From NCBI GenBank assembly GCA_005880915.1, contig VBIW01000034.1, positions 62,001-126,000 on the forward strand: a stretch of 64,000 bases of DNA. The letters are read 5' to 3'. A model generated the notes under the pieces. The model saw nothing but the letters and a program-made list of their open reading frames with translations, searched no databases and was not told the DNA's origin. The position numbers and the translations under genes are program-made. Positions 9,141 through 18,311 of this stretch are shown in pieces (the stretch's first letter is position 1; each line of letters begins with the position of its first letter). This stretch comes from Chloroflexota bacterium (GTDB taxonomy: Bacteria > Chloroflexota > Dormibacteria > Dormibacterales > Dormibacteraceae).

Positions 9141-10128
9141 CGTAACTCCGCAGCAGCAGGTTGCGGACATGGTCGAGGACGGAAAGGCACAGCAGGCCGC
9201 TGTAGCCGTTCGAGAGCCGCGCGTCCGAAGGCTCAACATCATCGGCCGGCGCAACTGGTTCTTCCTCTTGTCCCTGGTGATCATCATCCCGGGCATCGTT
9301 TCGATGTGGCACAACCACTTCCTGCTCGGCATCGACTTCGCCGGCGGCACCGAGTTCACCGTGACGTTCGCCAACAAGCCGGACCTTCCGACAGTCGAGC
9401 GCGCGGTCAACGCCGAGGGCGCCAGCGGGTCGGTGATCCAGACGGCCAACGGCGGTTACATCATTCGCTACCCGCCGCTCGCCGCCGCCCAGCAGACCAA
9501 CGTGCAGGCCGACCTGCAGAACCGGCTCGGTCCGATGAACGTGCAGCAGATCCTCGAGGTCGGCGGCACGATCGCAGGTGAGACGATCTTCTATTCGATC
9601 CTTGCGGTCGTCATCGCATCGATCGCGATCCTCGCATTGCTCGCGATTCGCTTCCGAAATGTGCCTGGCGGCTGGCGCGCAGGTTTTCAGTTCGGCGGCT
9701 CGGCCCTCGCCGCGTTGCTGCACGACGTCTTCGTGCTGACCGGCGTCTTCTCGATCCTGGGCACGGTGTTCAACTCACGGCTCGGCCAGATCGACGCGTT
9801 CTTCGTCACCGCCGTCCTCACCGTGGTTGGCTTTTCGGTCCACGACACCATTGTGGTTTTCGACCGGATCCGCGAGAACTTGCGCGTCAGCCAGCGCCTG
9901 TCCTTCGAGCAGGTGGTGAACCTGAGCATCATGCAGACCGCGGCCCGGTCCATCATCACGAGCTTCACCGTCGTCCTCGTGCTCGCCTCGATCTTCATCG
10001 CGGGCGGCGCGACCCTGCAAGGCCTGGCGCTCGCCCTGCTGATCGGCATCGTCTCGGGGACCTACAGCTCGATCTTCAACGCGGCCCCTCTGTTGGTGGT
10101 CTGGCGGAGGTTGCAGCCGCTGCGATAG
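9124..10128 (+). CDS. secF: Protein translocase subunit SecF
   Basis: 334-residue partner of SecD with six transmembrane helices. Signature motifs are LGIDFAGGTEFTVTF after the first helix and HDTIVVFDRIREN in the fourth/fifth helix region. I use GTG 9124 (SEISDVTPQQQ); a TTG at 9112 would add four residues. The start lies inside the end of secD (17-base overlap), so the two are translationally linked. The roughly 45-residue hydrophilic N-terminal arm before the first helix is somewhat long. Confidence 0.95.
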   Translation: MSEISDVTPQQQVADMVEDGKAQQAAVAVREPRVRRLNIIGRRNWFFLLSLVIIIPGIVSMWHNHFLLGIDFAGGTEFTVTFANKPDLPTVERAVNAEGASGSVIQTANGGYIIRYPPLAAAQQTNVQADLQNRLGPMNVQQILEVGGTIAGETIFYSILAVVIASIAILALLAIRFRNVPGGWRAGFQFGGSALAALLHDVFVLTGVFSILGTVFNSRLGQIDAFFVTAVLTVVGFSVHDTIVVFDRIRENLRVSQRLSFEQVVNLSIMQTAARSIITSFTVVLVLASIFIAGGATLQGLALALLIGIVSGTYSSIFNAAPLLVVWRRLQPLR

Positions 10129-10158
10129 GCGACTGGTAAGGTATTCGAAACTGCGGAC

Positions 10159-10629
10159 ATGCCAACCTGGCCCATATCGTCGATCAAAGCGTTGCTCGAG
10201 CCCACGCTGAACCACATGGGTTACGAGCTGTACTCACTCGACCAGTCGGGCCAGTCCGGACGTACGCTGCGAATCTCGATCGACCACAGCGAGCCCATCT
10301 CCATCGAGGACTGCGAACGTGTCAGCCGGATCGTCGGCCCGCTCCTCGATCACGCGAACCTGATCGATGGTCGTTACGACCTCGAGGTGTCGTCGCCGGG
10401 TGCGGAACGGCCGCTGCGTTCACAGCTCGAGTACGAGCGATTCAACGGCAAGCGCGTCAACATCCGCTACCGCAGCGGCGACGCCGAGTCAGTGGTCGAG
10501 GGCCAGCTGGTCGCTGTCGACGGGGCCGGCGTTGCGGTGCAGGCGGCCGGGGTGCGTGGGCGCGCGCCGGTGATCATCCACATCACTTGGGAAGACATTG
10601 TCGCGGGCAGGCTCGCGGTCGCAATCTGA
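10159..10629 (+). CDS. rimP: Ribosome maturation factor RimP
   Basis: 156-residue 30S assembly factor. N-terminal alpha/beta domain (PTLNHMGYELYSLDQSG, ISIEDCERVSRIVGPLLD) is followed by the YDLEVSSPGAERPLR signature and a small C-terminal Sm-like barrel. It heads the conserved rimP-nusA-ylxR-infB-rbfA cluster; its end overlaps nusA by 32 bases. Confidence 0.93.
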   Translation: MPTWPISSIKALLEPTLNHMGYELYSLDQSGQSGRTLRISIDHSEPISIEDCERVSRIVGPLLDHANLIDGRYDLEVSSPGAERPLRSQLEYERFNGKRVNIRYRSGDAESVVEGQLVAVDGAGVAVQAAGVRGRAPVIIHITWEDIVAGRLAVAI

Positions 10630-11602
10630 CGCGCCCACCCAGACGCTCGCCGAAGCTCTGACCGCGCTTTGCGCGGAGGTCGGCATTCCTTTCGAGGAAA
10701 TGCTGCACACCGTCGAGAGCGCGCTCGGTGCCGCCTATGTGCGCGCCTTCAATCCCGCCGGCGAGGTGACCGTCAAGCTCGACACCGCCACCGGCGCGCT
10801 GGATGTGAGGAGTCGGATCGTGCGGCCGGACGGCACGGTGGTGGTCGAGGCGCTGCCGTCAGAGGACTTCAAACGCATGGCCGCGCAGACAGCCAAGCAC
10901 GCGGTTCTGCGGCATATCCACGACCTCGAGCGCGACAAGGTGCTCCGCGACGTGGCGGAGCACAGGGGCGAGCTCGCGACGGGTGTGATCGACCGCGTCG
11001 AGGGAGGGATCGCATTTGTCGACCTGGGACGCGCGGAAGGCGTCATGCCTCCCGAAGAGCAGATCCCGGGCGAGGTGCTGCATCCCGGCCGCAACGTGCT
11101 CGTGGTGATCCTCGAGACGCAGCACAACCGAAGGCAGGCGCAGGTGCGTGTGTCGCGCGCCGCGCGGGCCTTCGTCCATCGCCTCATGGAGGCCGAGGTG
11201 CCAGAGATCAAGGCCGGTACGGTCCAGATCCGCGCCATCGCCCGCGAGCCAGGTCTGCGCACGAAGGTTGCGGTCTCGTCGAGCGAGCCCGGCCTGGACC
11301 CGGTCGGCGCCTGCGTCGGTCCTAAGGGGGTGAGGCACCGCGCGGTCCTCAGCGAGCTCTCCAACGAGCACGTCGACATCGTGCCCTGGTCGGAGGACCC
11401 CCAGGCGTTCGTCGCCGCGGCCCTCGGCCCGGCGCGGGCTGACCGCGTGACGATCGACCGGGTGACCCGCACCGCGACCGTGCTCGTGCCAAGGAGCCAG
11501 CTCTCGCTTGCAATCGGGCGCGACGGGCAGAACGCGCGCCTGGCGGCGAAGCTGACCGGCTACCGGATCGACATCAAGCCCAGCGAACCGGCCGAAGAGT
11601 GA
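10598..11602 (+). CDS. nusA: Transcription termination/antitermination protein NusA
   Basis: 334-residue RNA polymerase-binding factor. Order of domains: N-terminal NusA domain (about 15-130, EEMLHTVESALGAAYVRAF), S1 domain (about 130-205, GELATGVIDRVEGGIAFVDLG), KH1 (GLDPVGACVGPKGVRHR) and KH2 (IGRDGQNARLAAKLTGYRIDI). It ends soon after KH2, so it is the short type without acidic repeats. Start is TTG 10598 inside rimP; no ATG or GTG lies closer to the conserved N-terminus. Confidence 0.94.
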   Translation: MSRAGSRSQSDAPTQTLAEALTALCAEVGIPFEEMLHTVESALGAAYVRAFNPAGEVTVKLDTATGALDVRSRIVRPDGTVVVEALPSEDFKRMAAQTAKHAVLRHIHDLERDKVLRDVAEHRGELATGVIDRVEGGIAFVDLGRAEGVMPPEEQIPGEVLHPGRNVLVVILETQHNRRQAQVRVSRAARAFVHRLMEAEVPEIKAGTVQIRAIAREPGLRTKVAVSSSEPGLDPVGACVGPKGVRHRAVLSELSNEHVDIVPWSEDPQAFVAAALGPARADRVTIDRVTRTATVLVPRSQLSLAIGRDGQNARLAAKLTGYRIDIKPSEPAEE

Positions 11603-11604
11603 AT

Positions 11605-11653
11605 CCTCCCCATTCATGGGGGCCGCGCCCCCTGCGGGGGCACGGAGGGGGAG
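11605..11653 (+). repeat. Type 1 palindromic repeat, copy B (before ylxR)
   Basis: CCTCCCC (11605-11611), loop ATTCAT, GGGGG (11618-11622), then a second hairpin GCCCCC-TGC-GGGGGC (11627-11641), then a GGAGGGGG run. Same layout as copy A before pheT. The terminal purine run is about 12 bases before the ylxR ATG and is the only plausible ribosome-binding site for it. Confidence 0.72.
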
Positions 11654-11667
11654 GGGCTGTGCCAAAC

Positions 11668-11943
11668 ATGAAGGGCCGTGCAGAGTCTGTGCGGACCTGC
11701 GTCGCATGCCGCGAAGAGGCCGGCAAGCGGCAGCTGATCCGAGTGGTAAGGCGCCCCGGCGGAGGTGTTGCAGTCGATCGAACCGGCCGCCTGCCAGGCC
11801 GTGCGGCGTACCTCCATCCCAACCCCGCCTGCATCGAAATCGCGCGCAAACGAGGCTCGCTGGACCGCGCCCTGGGGGCCACCGTTCAGCCTGAGGTGTG
11901 GTCTGAACTCGTGCCACGCCCCTCTCCTGACCCTCTCCCCTGA
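11668..11943 (+). CDS. ylxR: YlxR/RnpM family RNA-binding protein
   Basis: 91 residues. The YlxR core RTCVACREEAGKRQLIR plus VDRTGRLPGRAAYLHPNPAC shows the paired Cys and the GRGAY-type loop of the family, located as always between nusA and infB. Homologues bind RNA and have been linked to RNase P modulation. The last ten or so residues (ending PRPSPDPLP) are encoded by an inserted type 2 palindromic repeat, which also supplies the stop codon. An in-frame GTG at 11599 would give a longer form through repeat copy B; ATG 11668 is preferred. Confidence 0.88.
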   Translation: MKGRAESVRTCVACREEAGKRQLIRVVRRPGGGVAVDRTGRLPGRAAYLHPNPACIEIARKRGSLDRALGATVQPEVWSELVPRPSPDPLP

Positions 11944-11960
11944 GGGGAGAGGCCCTCCCC
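11917..11960 (-). repeat. Type 2 palindromic repeat, copy A (ylxR tail)
   Basis: Core CCTCTCCCC-TGA-GGGGAGAGG near 11932-11952, preceded by CGCCCCTCTCCTGA. Read on the minus strand it matches the copies at 30959-31036, 40073-40116 and 63379-63421 (CACCCTCTCCCC, AGGGGAGAGGG, GGGGAGAGGGGCG). It encodes the ylxR C-terminus and stop codon. Confidence 0.75.
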
Positions 11961-12006
11961 CGTCAGGTTTCGAATTCACCCTGGGCGGCATAATCATTAG
12001 TTCCAG

Positions 12007-13989
12007 ATGAAGGCACACGAACTCGCGCGGGAACTCGGGATCAGCCAAAAGGAGCTGGTCAACTTCCTGCAGCAGCGCAGATTGACCCGTAACGCCGCGG
12101 CGCCCCTGGCGCCTGGCGCGATCGAGGCTGCCCGCTCGGCCTTCAAGCCGACGGCGGTCACGCCCAAGATCGAAACCAACGGGGACCGGCGCGCCACGTT
12201 GCCCCCCACGCTGTCGGTCAAGGACCTGGCGGAAAAGCTCAGCGTGAGCCCCGTCGAGGTGATCAAGAAGCTGATGGCCTCCAAGATCCTGGTCACCATC
12301 AACCAGGTCATCGACTTCGCCACCGCCGAGATCGTGGCCGACGAGTTCGGCTACACAGTCGAGCCGGTGGCCAGGGAGGACGTGGTCGCGGTGGAGTCCG
12401 CCGAAGGCCAGGGGGATGTCGTCACCACTTCACGCGAGGAGCTGTTCTCACTCGCCAACGAGGACCCGACCAAGCTCAAGCTCCGCCCGCCCATCGTGAC
12501 CGTTCTGGGCCACGTCGACCACGGCAAGACCTCGATCCTCGACGCGATCCGCAAGACGCGCGTCGCGGCAGGCGAGGCCGGAGGCATCACCCAGCGGATC
12601 GGCGCGTACAAGATCGAGACCGCCGACGGGCATCCCGTGGTGTTCATCGACACTCCCGGCCACGAGGCCTTTACCGCCATGCGCGCGCGGGGCGCCCAGG
12701 TCACCGACCTGGTTGTCCTTGTCGTGGCCGCCGACGACGGCGTGATGCCGCAGACGATCGAGGCGATCCACCACGCGCGCGCCGCGAAGGTGCCGATCGT
12801 GGTCGCCATCAACAAGGTCGACAAGGAAAACGCCAACGTCGATCGCGTCCATCAGCAGCTGGCAGAGCAGGGCATCGTTACGCGGCACTACGGCGGTGAG
12901 CACGAGTGCGTTCACCTCAGTGCAAGGACCGGCGCCGGCATCGACGACCTGCTGACGACGATCGTCCTTTCGTCCGACATCCTCGAGCTCAAGGCGAACC
13001 CCGACCGCAACGCGATCGGGACGATCGTCGACGCCCACCTCGAGCGCGGTCGCGGCCCGGTCGCGACGGTGCTGGTGCAGGCGGGCACGCTCAAGGTCGG
13101 CGACGACTTCGTGTGCGGCCACATCTACGGCCGCGTGCGGGCGCTGGCCGATGACCGCGGGCGGAGCGTGGACGACGCGCCTCCGGCAACACCGGTGGTC
13201 GTGTCCGGCATGAGCGAGGTGCCTCAGGCGGGCGACATCTTCCAGGTCGTCGGCTCGGAAAAGGCGGCTCGCCAGATTGCTTTGACCAAGCTCATCGAGA
13301 AGCGCGCGGTCGAGGCGGCGCGGGATGTCGCTCCGCGCATCACGCTCGAGGACCTCGCCCGCCGCGCCAAGGAAGGCGAGGTCAAAGAGCTCAGCCTGGT
13401 CGTCAAGGCGGACGCGCAGGGCACGCTCGAAGCGCTGCTCACCGCGCTGCAGAAGATCGAAGACCCTGTGGTCGCGATCAAGATCGTGGGCCAGGGAGTG
13501 GGTGCGGTCAGCGACTCGGACCTGCTGCTGGCAAGCGTCTCGAGCGCCATCATCGTGTGCTTCAACCTCAAGCCGACGCCGGCGAGCGCCGCGGCCGCGG
13601 AGCGGGCGAAGGTCGAGGTGCGCTACTACGACGTGATCTACAAGCTCACCGAGGACGTGGAGCGCGCGGCCAAGGGTCTGCGTGAGCCGACCTACCGCCA
13701 GATCCGCGAAGGCAGCGTCGAGGTCATCACCCCGATCAAGATTCCGCGCCTTGGCGTCATCGCCGGCAGCCGCGTGGTGGAGGGCAAGGTCAGCCGTGGA
13801 GGCTGGGTCAAGCTTTTCCGGGCCCGCCAGGTTGTCCACGAGGGACGGATCAACTCTCTCAAGCACTTCAAGGAAGACGTGCGCGAGATGCCGGCCGGCC
13901 AGGAGTGCGGCATCGGGCTCGAGGGTTGGGAGGACTTCCGGCCCGGTGACACGATGGAGACGTACCGACTCGAGCGGGAAGAAATTTAA
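12007..13989 (+). CDS. infB: Translation initiation factor IF-2
   Basis: 660-residue GTPase placing initiator tRNA on the 30S subunit. A short N-terminus carries an IF2_N helix ([19 protein letters not shown]) and a second one ([19 protein letters not shown]). The G domain from about residue 165 has [18 protein letters not shown] and NKVD, followed by domains II-IV ending [14 protein letters not shown]. The N-terminal region is much shorter than in actinobacteria or enterics, as is common in Chloroflexi-like phyla. Confidence 0.96.
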   Translation: MKAHELARELGISQKELVNFLQQRRLTRNAAAPLAPGAIEAARSAFKPTAVTPKIETNGDRRATLPPTLSVKDLAEKLSVSPVEVIKKLMASKILVTINQVIDFATAEIVADEFGYTVEPVAREDVVAVESAEGQGDVVTTSREELFSLANEDPTKLKLRPPIVTVLGHVDHGKTSILDAIRKTRVAAGEAGGITQRIGAYKIETADGHPVVFIDTPGHEAFTAMRARGAQVTDLVVLVVAADDGVMPQTIEAIHHARAAKVPIVVAINKVDKENANVDRVHQQLAEQGIVTRHYGGEHECVHLSARTGAGIDDLLTTIVLSSDILELKANPDRNAIGTIVDAHLERGRGPVATVLVQAGTLKVGDDFVCGHIYGRVRALADDRGRSVDDAPPATPVVVSGMSEVPQAGDIFQVVGSEKAARQIALTKLIEKRAVEAARDVAPRITLEDLARRAKEGEVKELSLVVKADAQGTLEALLTALQKIEDPVVAIKIVGQGVGAVSDSDLLLASVSSAIIVCFNLKPTPASAAAAERAKVEVRYYDVIYKLTEDVERAAKGLREPTYRQIREGSVEVITPIKIPRLGVIAGSRVVEGKVSRGGWVKLFRARQVVHEGRINSLKHFKEDVREMPAGQECGIGLEGWEDFRPGDTMETYRLEREEI

Positions 13990-14023
13990 GCAGGCCGTGG
14001 CTTTGCTAGAAGCGGAGGTCGAG

Positions 14024-14401
14024 ATGACCAGCTACCGCGCGGATCAGGTGGGGGAGCAGGTGCGTGAGGAGATCATGTCGATCATCCGGCGTGACCTGAA
14101 GGATCCGCGAATCGGATTCGTGAGCATCACAGCCGTGCGCATGTCGCCGGATCTGCGCCAGGCGCGCGTCAGGGTCAGCGTGCTCGGCAATCCTGACGAG
14201 CAGAAGGCGTCGATCAAAGGACTTGTCTCGGCGAAGGGAGTCATCCGGCACGAGCTGGGCCGGCGCCTGCAGAACCTCAAGTTCTCGCCGGACTTGCGCT
14301 TCGAGCTCGACCCATCGATCGAGTACAGCGTCCACATCTCGGAGCTGCTGAAAGAGGTGCTGCCACAAAGCAACGGCGAGCCGGAGGAGCAGAACCGATA
14401 G
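14024..14401 (+). CDS. rbfA: Ribosome-binding factor A
   Basis: 125-residue KH-like 30S maturation factor. Characteristic text: REEIMSIIRRDLKDPRIGFVSIT and the C-terminal RFELDPSIEYSVHISELL. ATG 14024 is preferred because GGAGG lies 5-6 bases upstream; a GTG at 13997 is a possible longer start. The gene ends in GATAG, the TAG overlapping the first codon (ATA) of the next gene. Confidence 0.92.
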   Translation: MTSYRADQVGEQVREEIMSIIRRDLKDPRIGFVSITAVRMSPDLRQARVRVSVLGNPDEQKASIKGLVSAKGVIRHELGRRLQNLKFSPDLRFELDPSIEYSVHISELLKEVLPQSNGEPEEQNR

Positions 14402-15402
14402 CGACCGTCAAACACGACAAACTGCATGTCTACGACGAGATCAAGGAGCTCATCGACGCGAACCAGGAGATCCTGATCTTCGGTCACAAAGACGCCGACG
14501 GCGACACGCTCGGCTGCAGCCTCGCGTTCGCGGAAGCGCTGCGTACTGAGGGCAAGGACGTCTGGGTGCTCGTACCGCCGCCGCTGCCGCCGATGTACGC
14601 GTTCCTTCCGGGATTCGACGACATCCAGGCCGAGCCTCCTCGCGGCGTCGACCCCCAGCTCGTCTTCTTCTTCGACTCGGGCAACCTGGAGCGCTCGGGC
14701 AGCGCGGTCCGCGGCATTGCCACCCACGCCACGATCATCAACGTCGACCACCATCCCTCCAACACGAGGTTCGGTGACATCAACGTGATCGATCCCAACG
14801 CATCAGCGGTGGGCCAGATGGTGATGGAGATGCTCGACCACTTCGGCTATCCCATCACGCAAGAGATCGCCACCGACCTCTACGTAGCGCTGCTCACGGA
14901 CACCGGCGGCTTCCGTCACGAGAACACGACGCCGCGAGCGCTCGAAGACGCGGCCCGACTCGCGAGGCTCGGCGCCGATCCGGGTCACATCGCGACGCAG
15001 GTCTACAAGATGCGCCCGGAGACGACCCTCAAGCTGAGCGGCCTCGCACTGGCGACGATGCGGGTGGAGATGGAGGGCCGCCTGGCGTGGGCGAAGGTGA
15101 CGCGGCGCATGCTCAAGGAGGCGAACGCCGCGATGTCGGAGTCAGAAGGCATCATCGACACTTTGAACAGCATCGCGGGCCTGGAGCTCGCCATCCTGTT
15201 CAAGGAGGTCTCGAGCGACCTGACGAAGATCAGCGTCCGAAGCCGCGGCGGGGTCGATGCGGCTGCGTTGTGCGCGTCGTTCGGCGGCGGCGGCCACATT
15301 CGCGCCGCGGGCGCTGAGATCGGAAAGCCGATGGATGAGGCGGAGAAGTTCGTCCTGGCGGCCGCCAAGGAGGCAATCCTTGCCGCCACGCCCCAGCCCT
15401 GA
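14398..15402 (+). CDS. nrnA: DHH/DHHA1 phosphoesterase (NrnA-type nanoRNase/pAp phosphatase)
   Basis: DHH-superfamily enzyme of the kind that degrades very short RNA, pAp or cyclic-di-nucleotide products. Metal ligands are H30, D32, D34, D36 in GHKDADGDTLGCS, the DHH motif is NVDHHPSNT, and the DHHA1 motif FGGGGHIRAAGAEIG is near the end. No ATG, GTG or TTG exists upstream of the first metal-binding motif within the frame back to about 14329. The first canonical codon, GTG 14566, would delete H30-D36. ATA 14398 overlaps the rbfA stop (ATAG) and has GGAGGAG (14383-14389) 8 bases upstream, so I place the start there (334 residues). CTG 14422 is the alternative. Confidence 0.85.
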   Translation: MATVKHDKLHVYDEIKELIDANQEILIFGHKDADGDTLGCSLAFAEALRTEGKDVWVLVPPPLPPMYAFLPGFDDIQAEPPRGVDPQLVFFFDSGNLERSGSAVRGIATHATIINVDHHPSNTRFGDINVIDPNASAVGQMVMEMLDHFGYPITQEIATDLYVALLTDTGGFRHENTTPRALEDAARLARLGADPGHIATQVYKMRPETTLKLSGLALATMRVEMEGRLAWAKVTRRMLKEANAAMSESEGIIDTLNSIAGLELAILFKEVSSDLTKISVRSRGGVDAAALCASFGGGGHIRAAGAEIGKPMDEAEKFVLAAAKEAILAATPQP

Positions 15403-16288
15403 ACGATTTAGCACCGGCGTTCTCAACGTCGATAAGGGCCCAGGCGAGACGTCCTTCTCGGTCGTCAACCGTCTGCGGAGGCTGACGGGCGCTCACCGCG
15501 TCGGTCACGCCGGCACCCTCGACCCGCTGGCCACCGGCGTCCTGCCCATCCTGTTCGAGTCGGCGACCAGGCTCGCCGAGTTCGCGCTGAAGCTGCCCAA
15601 GACGTATGTGGCGGACATCCACCTGGGCTTTGTGACAGCGACCGACGACGCCGAGGCGGAGCTGGAAGCGGTCGCTGACCCGAGCCGGCTCACCGCCCAG
15701 GACCTGGAGACGGCGCTGGCAGAATTTTCCGGCCGCATCTTGCAGCAGCCACCCGCCTACTCGGCGGTGAAGGTCGAAGGCAAGCGCTCCTACCGGCTCG
15801 CTCGGAGCGGCGACGCCACGAGACCCGCGCCTCGCGAGGTGGAGGTATATGCATCGGAGATGCTCGACTTTCAACCCGGGCCGAACGCCGTCGCACGCGT
15901 CGAGGTGCGCTGCGGCAGCGGCACCTATCTGCGTTCCATCGCTCGCGACCTCGGGCAGCGACTGGCCGTCGGAGGCTACCTGGGCAGGCTCGTGCGCACC
16001 GCCTACGGCCCGTTGACGATCGACGATGCGGTGGCGCTTGATGAGCTCAAGACCGCAGACGCGGTGCGAGACCGGCTGCTCGCGGCCGAAGTCATACTGC
16101 CCGAGATGGAACGAGTGAAGCTCAACGTGGAGCAGGCGGCGCAGGTCCGCCAGGGCCGTGCTGTGCGCGTCCTCCCGGAACCGGCCCCGGGACCGGTTCG
16201 GGCGCACGACGCCGAAGGCCGGCTGGTCGCCCTCGGACACACCGACCCGCTGCGCCGCACGTTCGTGCCGGAGAAAGTGCTCAGCTGA
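15380..16288 (+). CDS. truB: tRNA pseudouridine-55 synthase TruB
   Basis: 302-residue enzyme making pseudouridine 55 in the T arm of tRNAs. Motif I is VDKGPGETSFSVVNRLR and motif II GHAGTLDPLATGVLPI holds the catalytic Asp. The C-terminal PUA-like part is present. Start TTG 15380 has AAGGAGG (15366-15372) 7 bases upstream and overlaps nrnA by 23 bases. The gene ends CTGA, where CTG appears to start ribF. Confidence 0.94.
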   Translation: MPPRPSPERFSTGVLNVDKGPGETSFSVVNRLRRLTGAHRVGHAGTLDPLATGVLPILFESATRLAEFALKLPKTYVADIHLGFVTATDDAEAELEAVADPSRLTAQDLETALAEFSGRILQQPPAYSAVKVEGKRSYRLARSGDATRPAPREVEVYASEMLDFQPGPNAVARVEVRCGSGTYLRSIARDLGQRLAVGGYLGRLVRTAYGPLTIDDAVALDELKTADAVRDRLLAAEVILPEMERVKLNVEQAAQVRQGRAVRVLPEPAPGPVRAHDAEGRLVALGHTDPLRRTFVPEKVLS

Positions 16289-17190
16289 AAGTTCATCTTG
16301 GGCTTCCGACCACACCGATCGGGCCGGTGGCGCTCACGGTCGGCAGCTTCGACGGAGTCCACCTCGGCCACCTGGATGTCATCGCGCACACCGTCCGCGG
16401 CGCGGCCGACGTGGAGGGTGAGTCGGCGCTGATCACGTTCGAACCGCATCCACGATGCGTGCTCGACCCGGCCAACTGCCCGCAGTCGATCACAACGTTG
16501 CAGGAGAAGCTCGCCCTGATCGGCGCCGCGGGGATCGACCACGCGATCGTGCTGCGCTTCGACAGAGAGCTCTCGGCCCTGTCGCCCCAGGAGTTCGTCG
16601 ACCGGCTCGCCGCGTCGATGGACATCCGGCGCTGGGTGATCGGTTTCGATTTTGCATTCGGCCGCGGCCGCACGGGGAGCCCGGACTGGCTGCGCACCCA
16701 CGGTCATGACGTGGAGGTGATCCCGCCGTTCACGATCAATGGCCGCGAGCTGCACAGCTCTGAGATACGACGACTGGTGACCACAGGGGAGGTGGAGGCC
16801 GCGAACCAGCTGCTCGGGCGCGAGTTTGAGATGAGCGGCCCGGTCGAGGCGGGCGCCCAGGTCGGCAGACAGCTCGGCTTTCCGACCGCGAACATCAGCC
16901 CGGAGCCGAACAAGCTGGTGCCGGCGCTGGGAGCGTACGCGGGGCGGGTCGCGGCCCCCGAGGGGGACTTCGTCGCCGCCCTGTCCGTCGGCTACCGCCC
17001 GACGTTCGGCGGGACGGAGCTCAAGATCGAGGCCTTCCTCCTCGACTTCGAGGGCGATCTGTATCAACAGAGGCTCCGGCTCCGGTTCGTCCGTTACCTC
17101 CATCCCGATATCAAGTTCGCGACGCCGGACGACCTGGTCCGCCAGCTGAAGCAAGACGTGGCGGATACACGTCGCATCGTTGCTCGTTGA
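16285..17190 (+). CDS. ribF: Bifunctional riboflavin kinase/FAD synthetase RibF
   Basis: Makes FMN from riboflavin and FAD from FMN. N-terminal nucleotidyltransferase has GSFDGVHLGHLDVI and the ISSTxxR-like HSSEIRRLV; C-terminal flavokinase begins near residue 195 (GRQLGFPTANI, with PTAN) and ends with the helix around RLRFVRYLHPDIKF. The conserved strand before GSFDGVH (KVHLGLPTTPIGPVALTV) starts upstream of the first canonical codon, GTG 16327. CTG 16285 overlaps the truB stop (CTGA) with GGAG 11 bases upstream and gives 301 residues of normal shape. Downstream gene overlaps by TTGA. Confidence 0.92.
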   Translation: MKVHLGLPTTPIGPVALTVGSFDGVHLGHLDVIAHTVRGAADVEGESALITFEPHPRCVLDPANCPQSITTLQEKLALIGAAGIDHAIVLRFDRELSALSPQEFVDRLAASMDIRRWVIGFDFAFGRGRTGSPDWLRTHGHDVEVIPPFTINGRELHSSEIRRLVTTGEVEAANQLLGREFEMSGPVEAGAQVGRQLGFPTANISPEPNKLVPALGAYAGRVAAPEGDFVAALSVGYRPTFGGTELKIEAFLLDFEGDLYQQRLRLRFVRYLHPDIKFATPDDLVRQLKQDVADTRRIVAR

Positions 17191-18311
17191 CGAAAGTCCT
17201 CGTCATCGGCGGCGGCATCGCGGGCTACTGTGCGGCGCTGGCGGCACGGCGCGACAGGGCGGAGGTGACTGTCGTCGCGAGGGCGCCCGGCGCGACCGCG
17301 CTCTACGCGGGCGCCATGGAGGTGGTGGACGACCTCGATGCGATCCTCGGTTCGCCGAATCATCCCCTGGCGCGCCTGGGGATGGACTCGGTTGGCCTCG
17401 CCACCGAGCTCGATGCCGCGATATCGACGCTGCAGCTCGCGCTCGGCAAAGAAGGCTTGAGGTTCGAAGGAAGCTGGCGCAGCCGTGGCCTGTACGCCGA
17501 CATCCACGGCCTCGCCCGGCTGGCCGGCGTGGTCCCCGAAACCGTCGCGCGTGGCGAGCTTGGTGGGTTGAGCGGCAAGCGCGTCGCTGTCATCGGCGTG
17601 CCGCAGGTCGGGGACTACGACGCTGCATCAACGGCCCAGGCCCTGAAGGAGCTGCACGGGATCGAAGCCTTTGCGGAGGAGATCTCGATCCCTGAGCTGC
17701 CCCAGGCGGCGTCGCTGACCGACCTCTACGGACGCCGCGCACCGTCGCCTCGAGCCCGCGGCGCGGCGATCGCGTATCCGCCCGGGTTCACGAACCTGCC
17801 ACCGGACGGGTTTGAGCTGCTCGCCTCGCCACCTTCGCCCCACGGTTGGCGCCTCCAGCAGGCGATCTCGCTCGGCGCCGTAAGCGCGGAAGTGACCTCG
17901 ATCGAAACTGGACGCGGCAAGGCGACGTCGGCACGCGCGAATGGCCGCGCGTTCCGCGCTGACGCCTTCGTGCTTGCCACGGGCCGGCACATCGGCGGCG
18001 GCCTGCGAGCCGGGCGTACGACAAGTGAGCCGCTTCTTGGGCTGGGCGTGTTCGACGACGGCGCCCCGGCGGCGAGCCTGGGGACGCGGCTGCGCCACGA
18101 GAAGTACCTCGAGCCGGCAGCCCAGATGCGGATGGGGCTGATGACCGACAAACGGTTGCATCCACTGCTGGAGGACGGCTCCGTCCCGTACACGAACGTC
18201 TACGCGGCCGGCGCCATGCTCGGCGGTTACGAGTACAGCGGTCCATGCGGCTTCGGTGTCCCGATCCTCACCGGTTGGCTCGCCGGACGCTACGCCGCAA
18301 GGCAAGACTGA
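17187..18311 (+). CDS. GlpB-like FAD-dependent glycerol-3-phosphate dehydrogenase subunit
   Basis: 374-residue flavoprotein. N-terminal Rossmann motif VLVIGGGIAGYCAALAARR and C-terminal VYAAGAMLGGYEYSGPCGFGV with LATGRHIGGGL are characteristic of GlpB, the subunit that passes electrons in anaerobic glycerol-3-phosphate dehydrogenase. It is a little shorter than enterobacterial GlpB. No GlpA or GlpC is adjacent; instead an AGPS-like flavoprotein and a diacylglycerol-kinase-like gene follow. Starts TTG overlapping ribF (TTGA). The family call is good; the reaction in this organism is inferred. Confidence 0.7.
   Translation: MTKVLVIGGGIAGYCAALAARRDRAEVTVVARAPGATALYAGAMEVVDDLDAILGSPNHPLARLGMDSVGLATELDAAISTLQLALGKEGLRFEGSWRSRGLYADIHGLARLAGVVPETVARGELGGLSGKRVAVIGVPQVGDYDAASTAQALKELHGIEAFAEEISIPELPQAASLTDLYGRRAPSPRARGAAIAYPPGFTNLPPDGFELLASPPSPHGWRLQQAISLGAVSAEVTSIETGRGKATSARANGRAFRADAFVLATGRHIGGGLRAGRTTSEPLLGLGVFDDGAPAASLGTRLRHEKYLEPAAQMRMGLMTDKRLHPLLEDGSVPYTNVYAAGAMLGGYEYSGPCGFGVPILTGWLAGRYAARQD

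Noticed and set aside
12448-13866. Long minus-strand reading frame opposite infB, and similar ones opposite ftsK (31458-33590) and nadE (59722-61443)
   Set aside because: High-GC coding DNA commonly leaves the complementary frame open. Their translations are Arg/His/Asp-rich without domains, while the plus-strand genes are unmistakable.
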